Origin: Longimicrobiales bacterium
Lineage (GTDB): Bacteria; Gemmatimonadota; Gemmatimonadetes; Longimicrobiales; Gaopeijiaceae
Direction: 5' to 3'
Assembly: GCA_029245345.1 (NCBI GenBank)
Contig: JAQWPM010000019.1
Location: 148,889-212,888 of the forward strand
DNA length: 64,000 nucleotides
Positions 52,700-61,582 of the stretch are shown here, in pieces. The notes beneath the pieces are model-generated. The model had not been told where the DNA came from. It did not search any database and saw only the letters and a program-made list of their open reading frames with translations. Made by a program: the position numbers and the translations under genes. Every line of letters begins with the position of its first letter. The first letter of the stretch is position 1.

Positions 52700-52762
52700 A
52701 ACACCGTAAACAAGACCGAAATTGAGGTCAATATTTAAGCCGCTACGGGCGATAACGGTGTT
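52700..52762. promoter_or_regulatory. candidate TetR operator half-sites and promoter
   Basis: AACACCGT at 52700-52707 and ACGGTGTT at 52755-52762 form an inverted pair 47 nt apart flanking the TetR promoter area. On the minus strand TTGACC lies between them, 17 nt from a weak TACGGT. The sites could be two copies of one half-operator bound by the TetR protein. Confidence 0.35.
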
Positions 52763-52795
52763 TAGTTCCAAATGGTGCAAGCGATGCACGAAACA

Positions 52796-53674
52796 TCAAC
52801 GAATCGGATGTATCTTCACCAACTTGAGCGTGGAGCCAACGACGATACCGGCACCAATCCACGTCCATGCGTCAGGCACTTCGGCAAATAGAATCCAACC
52901 CCAGAATGCCGCAAAGACGATCTGCAAATAGCCCACTGCCGACGCTCGTCCGGCACGTTCAGTGCGAAATCCCCAAGTGACCCAGAGCTGCCCAAGGTGG
53001 GTCGCCACGCCCATTACGATCAGCAACACGACATCAGCTGCAGAGGGCGTGACTGGGGCCCGCAACACGAAGGGGAAGGACAGCATGCAGGTAATCCCCG
53101 AGAAATAGAGAACAACAAGCAGCGGCGGATCGTTCTGAATCTTGCGGATGGTGACGTAGGAGCCGGCGCCGAACGTCGCGGCCAGGACGCCTGAGACGAC
53201 CGCCAAGCTGTCCAAGGATTCGGAAGATCCAAAGAGGAACTCCGGCCGGGCTACCACAACCACGCCGGAGAGGCTGACGGCTACGAGAAGGACCTGGGCC
53301 CACCTCATGTGTTCCCTCAAGACCACCACAGCGACCAGGGCAGTGATCACGGGGTTGACAAAGAAGATCACGGTCGCGTCCGCGAGCGGCAGATGGATCA
53401 CCGAATAGAAATAGCACACCAACGACGCAAAGCCGAAGAGACCTCGCTGTACAAGGAGCCTCGGCTCAGTCGCCCGGAAGGAGCGCCCCTGACGCCGGAG
53501 AGCGAAGGCAGCCAAGGCAAGCATCACGAGGGAACGGCCGAAGACCAACTCAAAGAGCGGAAGACGGGATCCAACCAGCTTCGCGATCGCGGTCATGACG
53601 GAAAACGCGAGGGCCCCGGCTGCCATCAGCCGAAGCCCTCGCGGGACGTCCCGAACGATCCGCGGCATCCTCAC
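52796..53674 (-). CDS. EamA/DMT-family transporter
   Basis: The 292-residue protein has about ten membrane helices in two EamA repeats, with SVIHLPLADATVIFFVNPVI and GRASAVGYLQIVFAAFWGWI at the ends of the repeats, typical of DMT permeases. It may export metabolites or nucleotide-linked compounds. The start is uncertain: GTG at 53674 or ATG at 53668. It follows the HEAT-cyclophilin gene by 39 nt. Confidence 0.88.
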   Translation of the reverse strand: MRMPRIVRDVPRGLRLMAAGALAFSVMTAIAKLVGSRLPLFELVFGRSLVMLALAAFALRRQGRSFRATEPRLLVQRGLFGFASLVCYFYSVIHLPLADATVIFFVNPVITALVAVVVLREHMRWAQVLLVAVSLSGVVVVARPEFLFGSSESLDSLAVVSGVLAATFGAGSYVTIRKIQNDPPLLVVLYFSGITCMLSFPFVLRAPVTPSAADVVLLIVMGVATHLGQLWVTWGFRTERAGRASAVGYLQIVFAAFWGWILFAEVPDAWTWIGAGIVVGSTLKLVKIHPIR

Positions 53675-53713
53675 GACGCCGTCACGCCCAGCGGACTACA
53701 ATCGGAAACGGGG

Positions 53714-55840
53714 TCAATCGCGCTGCAGCGAAACAGACATAATTCGGTCTCCACGAGTGATCGCGTCCACCACGTCCATGCCCTCCACAACCCATCCGAA
53801 CACCGTGTACCCGCCGTCCAGATGTGGAAGACGCGAATGGGCGAGAAAGAACTGCGAACCCTCCGTGTCCTTCCCGGCGCTGGCCATGCCGATCGAGCCA
53901 CGTTGGTAGGGCAGCGTGTTGAATTCGCTCGTGATCTGGAAGCCCGGGCCGCCCCGGCCCGTCCCTCCATCAACGTCCCCACCTTGCACTACGAAGTTCG
54001 CAATCACGCGGTGGAATGGACTGCCACCGAAGCCACCTTCTTCGGCCAGCCTTGCCATCGTCTGTACCGTATGGGGAGCCTCTTCCGGAACCAATCGCAC
54101 GACAAAAGCGCCACGGTCCGTTTCGAACCGGAGTTCCGGGGCGTTGCCCAATTCACCGAGATATTCCCAATCGATGACGGTCGGATCATAGGGAAGATCG
54201 ACACTCCCGCGTCGGATTTCCTCGCCGTCGGACTCGGTATCGACCACCACCACTTCACCTGTCAGCGTCTCAAGCCCACTCGCAGCAATACTACGAATCA
54301 CGGCGGCCGGGTGGTCAAGCGCGTCGCGAAGGAGCCCTTCGGCCTCTGGCGCCTGGACCATCGCGACCAGACGGAGCATTTGTGCCGCCCGGCGCGGATC
54401 TCCACCCGCGAGCCTGCTTTCATATGCGGCGACTATGACATCAGGCGCCCCCATGTCGCTGAAGGCACCTTCGACGAGGCGCTGCCCAGCAGTGAACTCC
54501 GCGTTGGGGTTGCCTGCCAGCACAGCGTTCGAAAACAGATCGAAATAGGTAGCAGCGAGGGCCGGATTTCTCTGATCCGACACCCATCGGTCCGAGAGAG
54601 CCAAGATAGCCGCAGCCGTGACTTCCTCCGCGGGAGACGCGACAGCCCGGCCCAGCCGATCGAGGGCCTCGGTTCCACTCAGGAAGCCCAGTGCGTTCAA
54701 CCCAATGGCCCATCCACGCGTGTCGTCTGCAGAGAGAGCGTCGACCCAATCGAATACGACTTCTCGCTCGTTTTGTCTCGCAAGAACCGCGAGAAGGGGT
54801 TCCACCACGATGTGACGTTGGGGGTTTACCTCTACCCATGTTTTGAGCCGAGCTAAAACGCTCGGTGGCTGCATCTCAGCGGCGAGCACCACCGCTGCCC
54901 CAAAGGCCACATGTTCCACCGGGGCGTCAAGCGTCGCGATCAGGGCTGCGCGGCTCTCGTCCGTGAGCGGACGTCCTCCAAGTCCCGTCAACGCCTCGAC
55001 ACGTGTGCGCCATTCGGCGTTCCCAGTAGCCCACGCCAAGAGCCTGCCCGCGTCATCCGGTGCCTGAAGCTTCCCAAGAGCCTGCACCAGGTACATGGCC
55101 GCTGGATCACCTGAGCCCAATCCATCTAGGGCTTCGCGCACACGGGCCGCTCGTGGCGACCAATTCTGCGTCGCATTCGTCCGGCCGAAATAGTATGCAG
55201 CTCCGCGCCTGACATCGCCGTCCGAATGATCGAGGTGGGCCAAAAGGAAGTCCAAGGCATCTCTCGACTGGATCTGATGTACCGCACCGTTTACCGACAA
55301 CGCCAAGGCCCGACGGGCTTCGTGGCCGGTGGCGATGTCGGCACCAAGCAAGACTTGTGTGGCCTCGTCCGCAGGTATCTTTCCGAGCGCTTCCAAGACC
55401 CTATCGACCACATCGTCGTCGCTCTCCGACCCCAGCGCATCGCGCAGAGCAGGAACCGCTGCGTCGAGCCCGAGCTGACCGATGGCAAACGCGGCATCTC
55501 GCCGCACGCCTGGGTCCGGATCTTCCATCAGGGTGACAACGAGCGCATCCAGGGCGTCCGGGTCCTGCACAGACCCGAGTGCAAGCGCCGCCCGAGCGCG
55601 GACGTCGGCTCGTTCGTCCGACAGCATCACGGCCAGTGTGGTGCCGTTCCGATCTACCTGAAGATCAACGATCCCCTGCAGACCGACGTCATGCATGAGA
55701 CCGTCCCCATCGCGAAGATCGAGAGCTTCAGCCCGACCTGCCCGACTCGCATCGCAGGCGTTCAACATGAGAACGACTGAGACCGCCAAGCCAGCGGGCA
55801 CCCAGTGCCCACACTGGTTCAACGAAGATCGTGTGCTCAT
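53714..55840 (-). CDS. HEAT-repeat lipoprotein with C-terminal cyclophilin domain
   Basis: The 708-residue protein has a signal and lipobox (LMLNAC), then HEAT repeats over most of its length (DVRARAALALGSVQDPDALD, PGVRRDAAFAIGQLGLDAAV, DVVDRVLEALGKIP). The last about 170 residues are a cyclophilin peptidyl-prolyl isomerase (FHRVIANFVVQGGD, GGPGFQITSEFN, GSQFFLA, YTVFGWVVEGMDVVD). It is probably a membrane-anchored periplasmic foldase. GGGAG lies 9 nt before the ATG at 55840. Confidence 0.92.
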   Translation of the reverse strand: MSTRSSLNQCGHWVPAGLAVSVVLMLNACDASRAGRAEALDLRDGDGLMHDVGLQGIVDLQVDRNGTTLAVMLSDERADVRARAALALGSVQDPDALDALVVTLMEDPDPGVRRDAAFAIGQLGLDAAVPALRDALGSESDDDVVDRVLEALGKIPADEATQVLLGADIATGHEARRALALSVNGAVHQIQSRDALDFLLAHLDHSDGDVRRGAAYYFGRTNATQNWSPRAARVREALDGLGSGDPAAMYLVQALGKLQAPDDAGRLLAWATGNAEWRTRVEALTGLGGRPLTDESRAALIATLDAPVEHVAFGAAVVLAAEMQPPSVLARLKTWVEVNPQRHIVVEPLLAVLARQNEREVVFDWVDALSADDTRGWAIGLNALGFLSGTEALDRLGRAVASPAEEVTAAAILALSDRWVSDQRNPALAATYFDLFSNAVLAGNPNAEFTAGQRLVEGAFSDMGAPDVIVAAYESRLAGGDPRRAAQMLRLVAMVQAPEAEGLLRDALDHPAAVIRSIAASGLETLTGEVVVVDTESDGEEIRRGSVDLPYDPTVIDWEYLGELGNAPELRFETDRGAFVVRLVPEEAPHTVQTMARLAEEGGFGGSPFHRVIANFVVQGGDVDGGTGRGGPGFQITSEFNTLPYQRGSIGMASAGKDTEGSQFFLAHSRLPHLDGGYTVFGWVVEGMDVVDAITRGDRIMSVSLQRD

Positions 55841-56049
55841 CGAATGACTCCCTATTGTGGTTCGGCGTCCCAAGTCTCGCCTCCAGTGGAGAGGCCGACA
55901 AGAACGAGTGCGAGCAGCTCTCGACGCAGACTCTAAGACGGGCCATCCCCACCGTTGTGTCGCACTCACCCAAACGTGTCAGGGCCTTCTCACCCCATTT
56001 TGTCCGTGGCTGGACGATTCACTGGTGAGGCTGGGCGAAGGAATTCTAG
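55841..56049. other. non-coding stretch before the dehydrogenase remnant
   Basis: No gene is supported here. The stretch must hold the promoter of the minus-strand HEAT-cyclophilin gene. It runs into the eroded short-chain dehydrogenase remnant at 56050-56182. Confidence 0.4.
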
Positions 56050-56182
56050 GGTCGTACTACGCTGCTCACCGGAGGCACATCCGGGATTGGGCGCGCTATA
56101 GCCGAGACGTTCGCAAAGGAAGGCGCGCAACATCACTGGCGCGGTCATCTCGGGTGACGGTGGCCTCAATGCAGGGATCTGA
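56050..56182 (+). pseudogene. short-chain dehydrogenase remnant with core deleted
   Basis: One frame reads LLTGGTSGIGRAIAETFAKE, the TGxxxGIG cofactor-binding start of a short-chain dehydrogenase. One base out of frame it is followed at 56132 by ITGAVISGDGGLNAGI and a stop at 56180-56182, which is the typical C-terminal end of the same family. About 200 residues between them, including the YxxxK active site, are missing. No start codon survives. This is a deletion pseudogene. Confidence 0.75.
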
Positions 56183-56185
56183 TCG

Positions 56186-56731
56186 CTAGCGACCGGAGTC
56201 CAACTCCACGGCGCGCCATCCGTACCCGGGATCGGCGGCGCCCCTAAAGCCCCCGATGATGCCCACGACGAGGCTCCCGATCCAGGAACCCCTGAGCGTC
56301 GTTTGTATCAGCAACTCCGCTTGAGGATCGTCTTCCCTGCCGACCGCACCCGTCGAATACAGCACCAAGCCGACCGCAGCCCCAATAAAGAGTCCCCCCG
56401 CCAGGCCCGTGCCAAGACCATATCGGAAGCCTTCCGACTTCGTGCGCGGACGAAGTACGTCGAGGCGGTGCATCTCAGATAACGAAACGGGCCAGAGAGC
56501 CACGACGCCATCGGTTCGCAGCAACATGCGCTCACCCTGAATCACAACTGCGATCGCCTCGACCGATATCGCACCCTCTTGCACGACCCGGACAGAATCA
56601 CCCTCCGTCACCTCTGGCTCCGCTGCAGCCTCCTGCTCTGTTACGACGACCTGTCCTAGAGCGACTTCGGGCGAAGCCATGACCGTCCCGACAGTGAGCG
56701 CTACCACCAACGTTAGAGGTGACCGATCCAC
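56186..56731 (-). CDS. exported protein with a Gly-rich membrane segment, unknown function
   Basis: The 181-residue protein has a signal peptide (LTLVVALTVGTVMA), an acidic linker, a small beta domain and a C-terminal glycine-zipper-like hydrophobic stretch (GTGLAGGLFIGAAVGLVLYS) followed by another (SLVVGIIGG). It lies 3 nt downstream of the M1 aminopeptidase gene on the same strand and is probably co-transcribed. I do not recognise the family. Confidence 0.7.
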   Translation of the reverse strand: MDRSPLTLVVALTVGTVMASPEVALGQVVVTEQEAAAEPEVTEGDSVRVVQEGAISVEAIAVVIQGERMLLRTDGVVALWPVSLSEMHRLDVLRPRTKSEGFRYGLGTGLAGGLFIGAAVGLVLYSTGAVGREDDPQAELLIQTTLRGSWIGSLVVGIIGGFRGAADPGYGWRAVELDSGR

Positions 56732-56734
56732 GCT

Positions 56735-59305
56735 TTAGTCTCGATCGTGCACAAGACGGGCCGAGCGAAACACCATGTCGGCGGACTGGAGCACCTTGAG
56801 GCGCAACCGTGGCGACAGATCTGGCGTCTGGTCGAGAAACGCCTGGACCACATCCGCTGCCTCAGCCGACCCGTGGCCGCCCAGGGTGGCACCGAGCCAC
56901 CGACCTGGGAAAAAGATGTCCCCTGTGCGTTGAATCTCACCGATCATGTCCAATGCCGGACGAACCAAGTGAAGCGACTCGTCTCCCCTGAGCGCATGAT
57001 GGAGATTGCCGAGACCGGATAACACCCACGGTTCCTGTTCACGATTCGTGACATCTGCGAGTGAAGCGAAGAAGGCGTCGCGATCCGCCGGGTCCGCTGC
57101 CAATGACGGGCGAACGAACTGAAACCGCGCAAGGCGGTCCGCGTTTTGGATCTTCCCTTCCTGCTCCGTCAGGATGTCCTCGAAGCCGTCCACCCTCCGC
57201 AACGCGAGGCCATTGGCCAACCCGATCTGGTTCACCTCGGAGAGGGGTAGTCCTTCGACCGACTCCGAGCCCTCCCATAGTCGGCGCAAGCGTGCCACAC
57301 CCTGATCCGTAGTGGCGAGTGCTCTGTAGGACCCGTAGAAGGACGCGCGCGCCGTACGCGGTCGTTCGCTCTCGACGCCAGCCCAAACGATGCCCTCGAT
57401 CTCCGGCGCCCACGTCCCACGTTCCGCGTCCGAGAGCAGGTCCCAGAACGTCGAAGCGACGTACCCTAGTAACCTCCCGAGTATCAACTCATCGGATTCC
57501 GCGGGCAAAGCGTCGAGCGCACTGCGCAAAAATGTCTCCGGGGCAAGCCGCCCTTCGAGCACCTGGTCCCAGAGTATTACCCAGATCGCTCCTCGGGTCA
57601 GGGCCTCATCTGAAGACGCGCCATTCTCGACGAGATAAGTGATACTCGCTTCATCGAGGACGAAGCCTCCATACTCCATGCCGGACCCGTTCGGAAGAAT
57701 GAAATCCGCGCTTCCAGCCCCCTCTACCCGAGCCGGAGCCGACCCGAGTTCAAGCGTGGCTAGTCGGCTCTCGCCGATGGAGCCCGAACGCACGTGCAAT
57801 GTCTGGGGCCACACCCTTCCCTGTCCCGCCGGGTCGGTTTGTGTGATCACAGCATCGTCGCCGTCCCGGGAAACCGTGATCGTCGGGCGGCCAGCTTCCT
57901 CGACCCAAACCCGACTCCAAGAAGACAGGTCCTCAGGAGACTTCCCGTCTAGGATCGCAATTAGGTCGGGCCAGGTGGCATTCCCGTACGCGAACGTGGA
58001 CAAGTACTCTCTGAGCCCGTCGCGGAACGTCTCTTCCCCCACTCGGGCCTCGAGATGCCGCATCACGATTGGGGCCTTCTGGTAAATAATCGCGCCGTAC
58101 AACGTGCCAGCGAATCTGAGGTTCTCGAGCGGCTGACGGATCGGATTGGCCCCGTCCGTACGATCGACCCCATAGGCCGACGGATGATGTGCCGTCAGGA
58201 AGCGTAGATCGTGGTCGACATCGGGAAACGACGGATGCACAATCTTCGCAGCCATGAAGTTCGCGAAGACCTCTTTTGTCCATACGTCGTCGAACCAGTT
58301 CATGGTTACCAGGTCGCCGAACCACATGTGTGCCGTCTCGTGCGCGATCACCGAGGCCCGACCCAGCATCTGTCCTTGGGTCGCGGTCTCGTCCAGCATC
58401 AACCCGCCTTCACGGTACAGGATGCCACCGGGATGCTCCATTCCGCCGTACTGGAAAGACGGAATTAAGACGAAATCGAATTTCTGGAACGGGTAGTCGA
58501 TCCCCGTATAATCCTCGAGCCACTCCACGGACGCCGCGTGCAGCCGCAAGATTTCATCGCGGTTCCTCGCGACCTTGGCGGTATCCGTTTCGCGATGGAA
58601 CATGCGGAAGACGCGCCCGTTGATCACCTCCGATTCCTCCTGGAAGCGTCCCGCGGCCACTGCAAACAAGTAAGTCGGAATCGGCCGCGTCTCTAGGAAG
58701 TTCGTGGTCTGCCGCCCGTTCAGACGAGTGCCTTCCGCAGCCGGGCCATTCGCGATCACCTTCCATCCTTCGGGCGCAGACACCTTCCACTCAACCGGTG
58801 CTTTCAGATTCGGTTGATCGAACAGCGGAAGGGAAAAGTGCGCTCGGTCGGGCACAAAGAGCGCGTAGAGGAACTCGTCACTGCGGTTGAACGCCTCATC
58901 ACCCACATCATAGGTCAGGTCGACTTCATTCATTGCTCCGTTGCGAAGCAATTCAGCCGAGATGACAACGTGGTCGTTCACCGGCTCCCATGCCGCATCG
59001 GTGCCGTTGACCACAACGGAGTGCACGCGGTCTCCGGGGTTCATGAAGTCGAGGACCAGCGGCTGTTCGTCAGAATCCGTCCAACCGAAGGTTATGAGCG
59101 ACCTGCCCTGGATTGGATCGGCACGGTCCTCCGGAATATCCAGAGTGATCTTGTATCGAAGGCCCTCGATCGTTCGGGTGCGGTGCTCCGCGAGTTCCCA
59201 CGGGATTCCAGTATCCGTTGGGACAGGAGCGACATCGCACGCGCCAAGAGCAGCGACAAGCGCGAATAGGGCAAGCCGGGAGGTACCGCGGACCGATACG
59301 GTCAT
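56735..59305 (-). CDS. M1 family aminopeptidase lipoprotein
   Basis: The 856-residue protein has a lipoprotein signal (FALVAALGAC) and the M1 gluzincin fold. The substrate-binding GGMEHPG motif is at 288-294, the zinc site HETAHMWFG starts at 322, and the third ligand Glu is in WTKE (345), with the standard 18-residue spacing. A long helical C-terminal domain completes the family architecture. It removes N-terminal residues from peptides in the periplasm. Confidence 0.94.
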   Translation of the reverse strand: MTVSVRGTSRLALFALVAALGACDVAPVPTDTGIPWELAEHRTRTIEGLRYKITLDIPEDRADPIQGRSLITFGWTDSDEQPLVLDFMNPGDRVHSVVVNGTDAAWEPVNDHVVISAELLRNGAMNEVDLTYDVGDEAFNRSDEFLYALFVPDRAHFSLPLFDQPNLKAPVEWKVSAPEGWKVIANGPAAEGTRLNGRQTTNFLETRPIPTYLFAVAAGRFQEESEVINGRVFRMFHRETDTAKVARNRDEILRLHAASVEWLEDYTGIDYPFQKFDFVLIPSFQYGGMEHPGGILYREGGLMLDETATQGQMLGRASVIAHETAHMWFGDLVTMNWFDDVWTKEVFANFMAAKIVHPSFPDVDHDLRFLTAHHPSAYGVDRTDGANPIRQPLENLRFAGTLYGAIIYQKAPIVMRHLEARVGEETFRDGLREYLSTFAYGNATWPDLIAILDGKSPEDLSSWSRVWVEEAGRPTITVSRDGDDAVITQTDPAGQGRVWPQTLHVRSGSIGESRLATLELGSAPARVEGAGSADFILPNGSGMEYGGFVLDEASITYLVENGASSDEALTRGAIWVILWDQVLEGRLAPETFLRSALDALPAESDELILGRLLGYVASTFWDLLSDAERGTWAPEIEGIVWAGVESERPRTARASFYGSYRALATTDQGVARLRRLWEGSESVEGLPLSEVNQIGLANGLALRRVDGFEDILTEQEGKIQNADRLARFQFVRPSLAADPADRDAFFASLADVTNREQEPWVLSGLGNLHHALRGDESLHLVRPALDMIGEIQRTGDIFFPGRWLGATLGGHGSAEAADVVQAFLDQTPDLSPRLRLKVLQSADMVFRSARLVHDRD

Positions 59306-59418
59306 GACTTCCTCACGAGGGTTCTATAAACCGTGCGGCGCGTACCGCGACACGGACCGATATAGTGCGGCGGCGGAGAAGCCCTGCAAAGGTGTCGTGT
59401 GTAGCCCTCCCTACCAGG

Positions 59419-59880
59419 CTAAAGAATCGCGTCGAGATAGAAGTCGAAGCGGAAGCCCCTGGGTCGCTTAAGCCCCCACGCGGAATCCATGCGAATGAGG
59501 CCGTCCAGGATCGACAGTCCGACTCCGGCGCGGTAGAACCCATCGTCCAGCTCGAACGCATTTCGGACCCCGGGCTCACCGACGTACCAGAGCTTTTGAG
59601 CCGGTGCTGCACCCCACGATGTGCCGACGCCTACCTCCAGCCCGAAACGCAGATCCGATGGCAGTTGCACCGCCAATCGGGTGCCCAAGGACGACCTGCC
59701 GTACGGGCAGTCCCCGGTCGCGCCTTCACCTACGAGCGAGATACCGCCCTGAGTCAGGTTGGGATCAGGCATCCACCAAGGGATCAGGGTCAAAGCGCCT
59801 CCAAAGAGCCAACCCTCATCCGGGGTCCGGTTGTCACGGAACGCGAAGGTGTCACTCTCAAAGTGAAATACAGCGAAATC
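59419..59880 (-). pseudogene. C-terminal fragment of an outer-membrane beta-barrel protein
   Basis: About 154 codons in one frame encode alternating beta strands (DFAVFHFESDTFAFRD, GWLFGGALTLIPWW, LRFGLEVGVGTSWG, FRFDFYLDAIL). The end RAGVGLSILDGLIRMDSAWG resembles the last strands of Omp85/surface-antigen-type barrels I recall from Gemmatimonadota. No upstream barrel, POTRA or signal region remains, and the only in-frame starts are a TTG at 59793 and weaker options. It is probably the relic of a larger gene. Confidence 0.5.
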
Positions 59881-60022
59881 GGTCTCGGTAGAGACCGCTC
59901 CAGGGTGCCCCGCGACCGCGCAGCGTTTCAGGAAACACCCGCCTCTGCTTGTCTGCCGTCACTCGTGTTCTTCAACCCACGGTTCCGGTACCTTGCTCCG
60001 CCTTCTCCCCACAAAGAACCCG

Positions 60023-60568
60023 ATGCAGCCACCCCTGAATACGTACTGCCATGCGGCCAAGGACCATCCCTTTCATGGACCGTATCACGACTTCGAGTAC
60101 GGCTTCCCCATCGCGGACGATGACAACCTTTTCGGGCGTCTGCTACTCGAGATCAACCAGGCGGGATTGAGCTGGCTCACGATCCTCAAAAAGAAGGAGG
60201 CCTTCAAGAAGGCATACGCCGACTTCTCCATTGAGAAAGTGGCTGGCTTTGGTGCTGGGGATCGCGACCGACTGCTGTCTGATGCGGGGATCATCAGGAA
60301 CCGTCTCAAGGTCGCCGCTGCGATCTCCAACGCGCAGGTGATCTTGGAGCTTCAGGCGGCACATGGATCATTCCGGAATTGGCTCGATGCGCATCACCCA
60401 CTTCCGAAGAACGAGTGGGTCAAACTCTTCAAGAAGACCTTCCGTTTCACGGGGGGTGAGATCACAGGCGAGTTCTTGATGTCCACCGGCTACCTACCCG
60501 GTGCGCACCATGAGGCCTGCCCCGTGTACGCCCAGATCGCGTCGCTCAGCCCACCGTGGATGCATTGA
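60023..60568 (+). CDS. tag: DNA-3-methyladenine glycosylase I
   Basis: The 181-residue enzyme removes 3-methyladenine from alkylated DNA. The N-terminal YHDFEYGFPIADDDNLFGRL and LLEINQAGLSWLTILKKKEA segments define the TagI family; a Cys near the N-terminus (TYCHAAKD) and HHEACPVYAQ at the C-terminus supply the zinc ligands. The ATG at 60023 is preferred over an in-frame start 30 nt earlier. It is followed by an overlapping hydrolase gene. Confidence 0.92.
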   Translation: MQPPLNTYCHAAKDHPFHGPYHDFEYGFPIADDDNLFGRLLLEINQAGLSWLTILKKKEAFKKAYADFSIEKVAGFGAGDRDRLLSDAGIIRNRLKVAAAISNAQVILELQAAHGSFRNWLDAHHPLPKNEWVKLFKKTFRFTGGEITGEFLMSTGYLPGAHHEACPVYAQIASLSPPWMH

Positions 60569-61554
60569 GTTTCCCTATTCAGCGCTTCCACCCGGCTGGT
60601 TGGGCCAGTGGCCCCCATGCTCAGACCATCGGCGCACGCGTCCTGCGCTCCGGAGACGGACCGCTCTACTCCCGTGAACGACTGGCAACCCCGGACGGAG
60701 ACTTCATAGACCTGGACTGGGGTCCCGACCTAGGACCGTCTGCACCCATCGTGCTCGTCATGCATGGCTTGGAGGGGTCGTCGGCCAGGCCGTACATGAA
60801 GAACGTCTGTCGGGAACTGTTGGGCCGCGGCGTCCGCCCGGTTGCCCTCAATTTCCGGGGGTGCAGCGGGGAACCGAATCTCCTTCCCCGTTTCTACCAC
60901 TCGGGTGAAACTACCGACCCGCGCTTCGTGCTCGAGACACTCAGAGCCCGTCATCCGGATCGACGCTTTGGGGCGATGGGCTTTTCACTAGGTGGGAACG
61001 TCCTCCTCAAGATGCTAGGAGAAGCTCCTGACGGTGGATGCGGCCTCGTATCTGCTGCAGTGGCCATGTCCGTTCCGTACGACCTTGCGGCGGGCTGTGC
61101 GCTTCTTGAACGCTCTCGCATGGGGCGGCTCTACACGTCTTACTTCATGCGATCGCTGCTTGGAAAGGTCGAAGGCAAGGCTGATCTCCTCAGTCCACTC
61201 ATCGACCTGCCTGGGGTCCGCCTCACGAAGACGATCTGGCACTTCGATGAGGTGTTCACCGCACCCCTGAACGGCTTCGACAGTGCAGCACACTACTACG
61301 ACGAGTGCAGCAGTTCGGGGTATCTATCGACCATACGTGTGCCGACGCTCATGCTGCACGCTGAAGACGACCCCTTCTTACCGGCCGCGTCGATCCCCAC
61401 GACCGCGGCTGAGAGTAACCAACACATCACACTGGCCCTGCAAGAACATGGTGGGCACGTCGGATTCCTTCAGGGAAGCGCGTGGAGCCCTTCCTTTTGG
61501 GGCGACGAAGAAGCAGCGCGTTTCCTGGCCGAGACCCTCCTAGAGGAAGACTAG
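60556..61554 (+). CDS. YheT-type alpha/beta hydrolase
   Basis: The 332-residue protein has the COG0429/YheT features: HPAGWASGPHAQTIGARVLR at the start, MHGLEGSSARPYMKN, NFRGCSGEPNLLPRFYHSGE and the nucleophile elbow GFSLGGN, with a late catalytic HGGHVGF. Such hydrolases act on short esters or lipids. Start is GTG at 60556, overlapping the tag gene, or TTG at 60565 overlapping its TGA. Confidence 0.9.
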   Translation: MDALSFPIQRFHPAGWASGPHAQTIGARVLRSGDGPLYSRERLATPDGDFIDLDWGPDLGPSAPIVLVMHGLEGSSARPYMKNVCRELLGRGVRPVALNFRGCSGEPNLLPRFYHSGETTDPRFVLETLRARHPDRRFGAMGFSLGGNVLLKMLGEAPDGGCGLVSAAVAMSVPYDLAAGCALLERSRMGRLYTSYFMRSLLGKVEGKADLLSPLIDLPGVRLTKTIWHFDEVFTAPLNGFDSAAHYYDECSSSGYLSTIRVPTLMLHAEDDPFLPAASIPTTAAESNQHITLALQEHGGHVGFLQGSAWSPSFWGDEEAARFLAETLLEED

Positions 61555-61582
61555 GCAGGGCCCCACTGCTCGGGCAGCTTCT

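Noticed and set aside
53309..54856. Long plus-strand open frame (515 codons) opposite the HEAT-cyclophilin gene
   Set aside because: It lies fully antisense to a protein with clear HEAT and cyclophilin motifs, has no family features of its own and follows from the GC-rich codon pattern.
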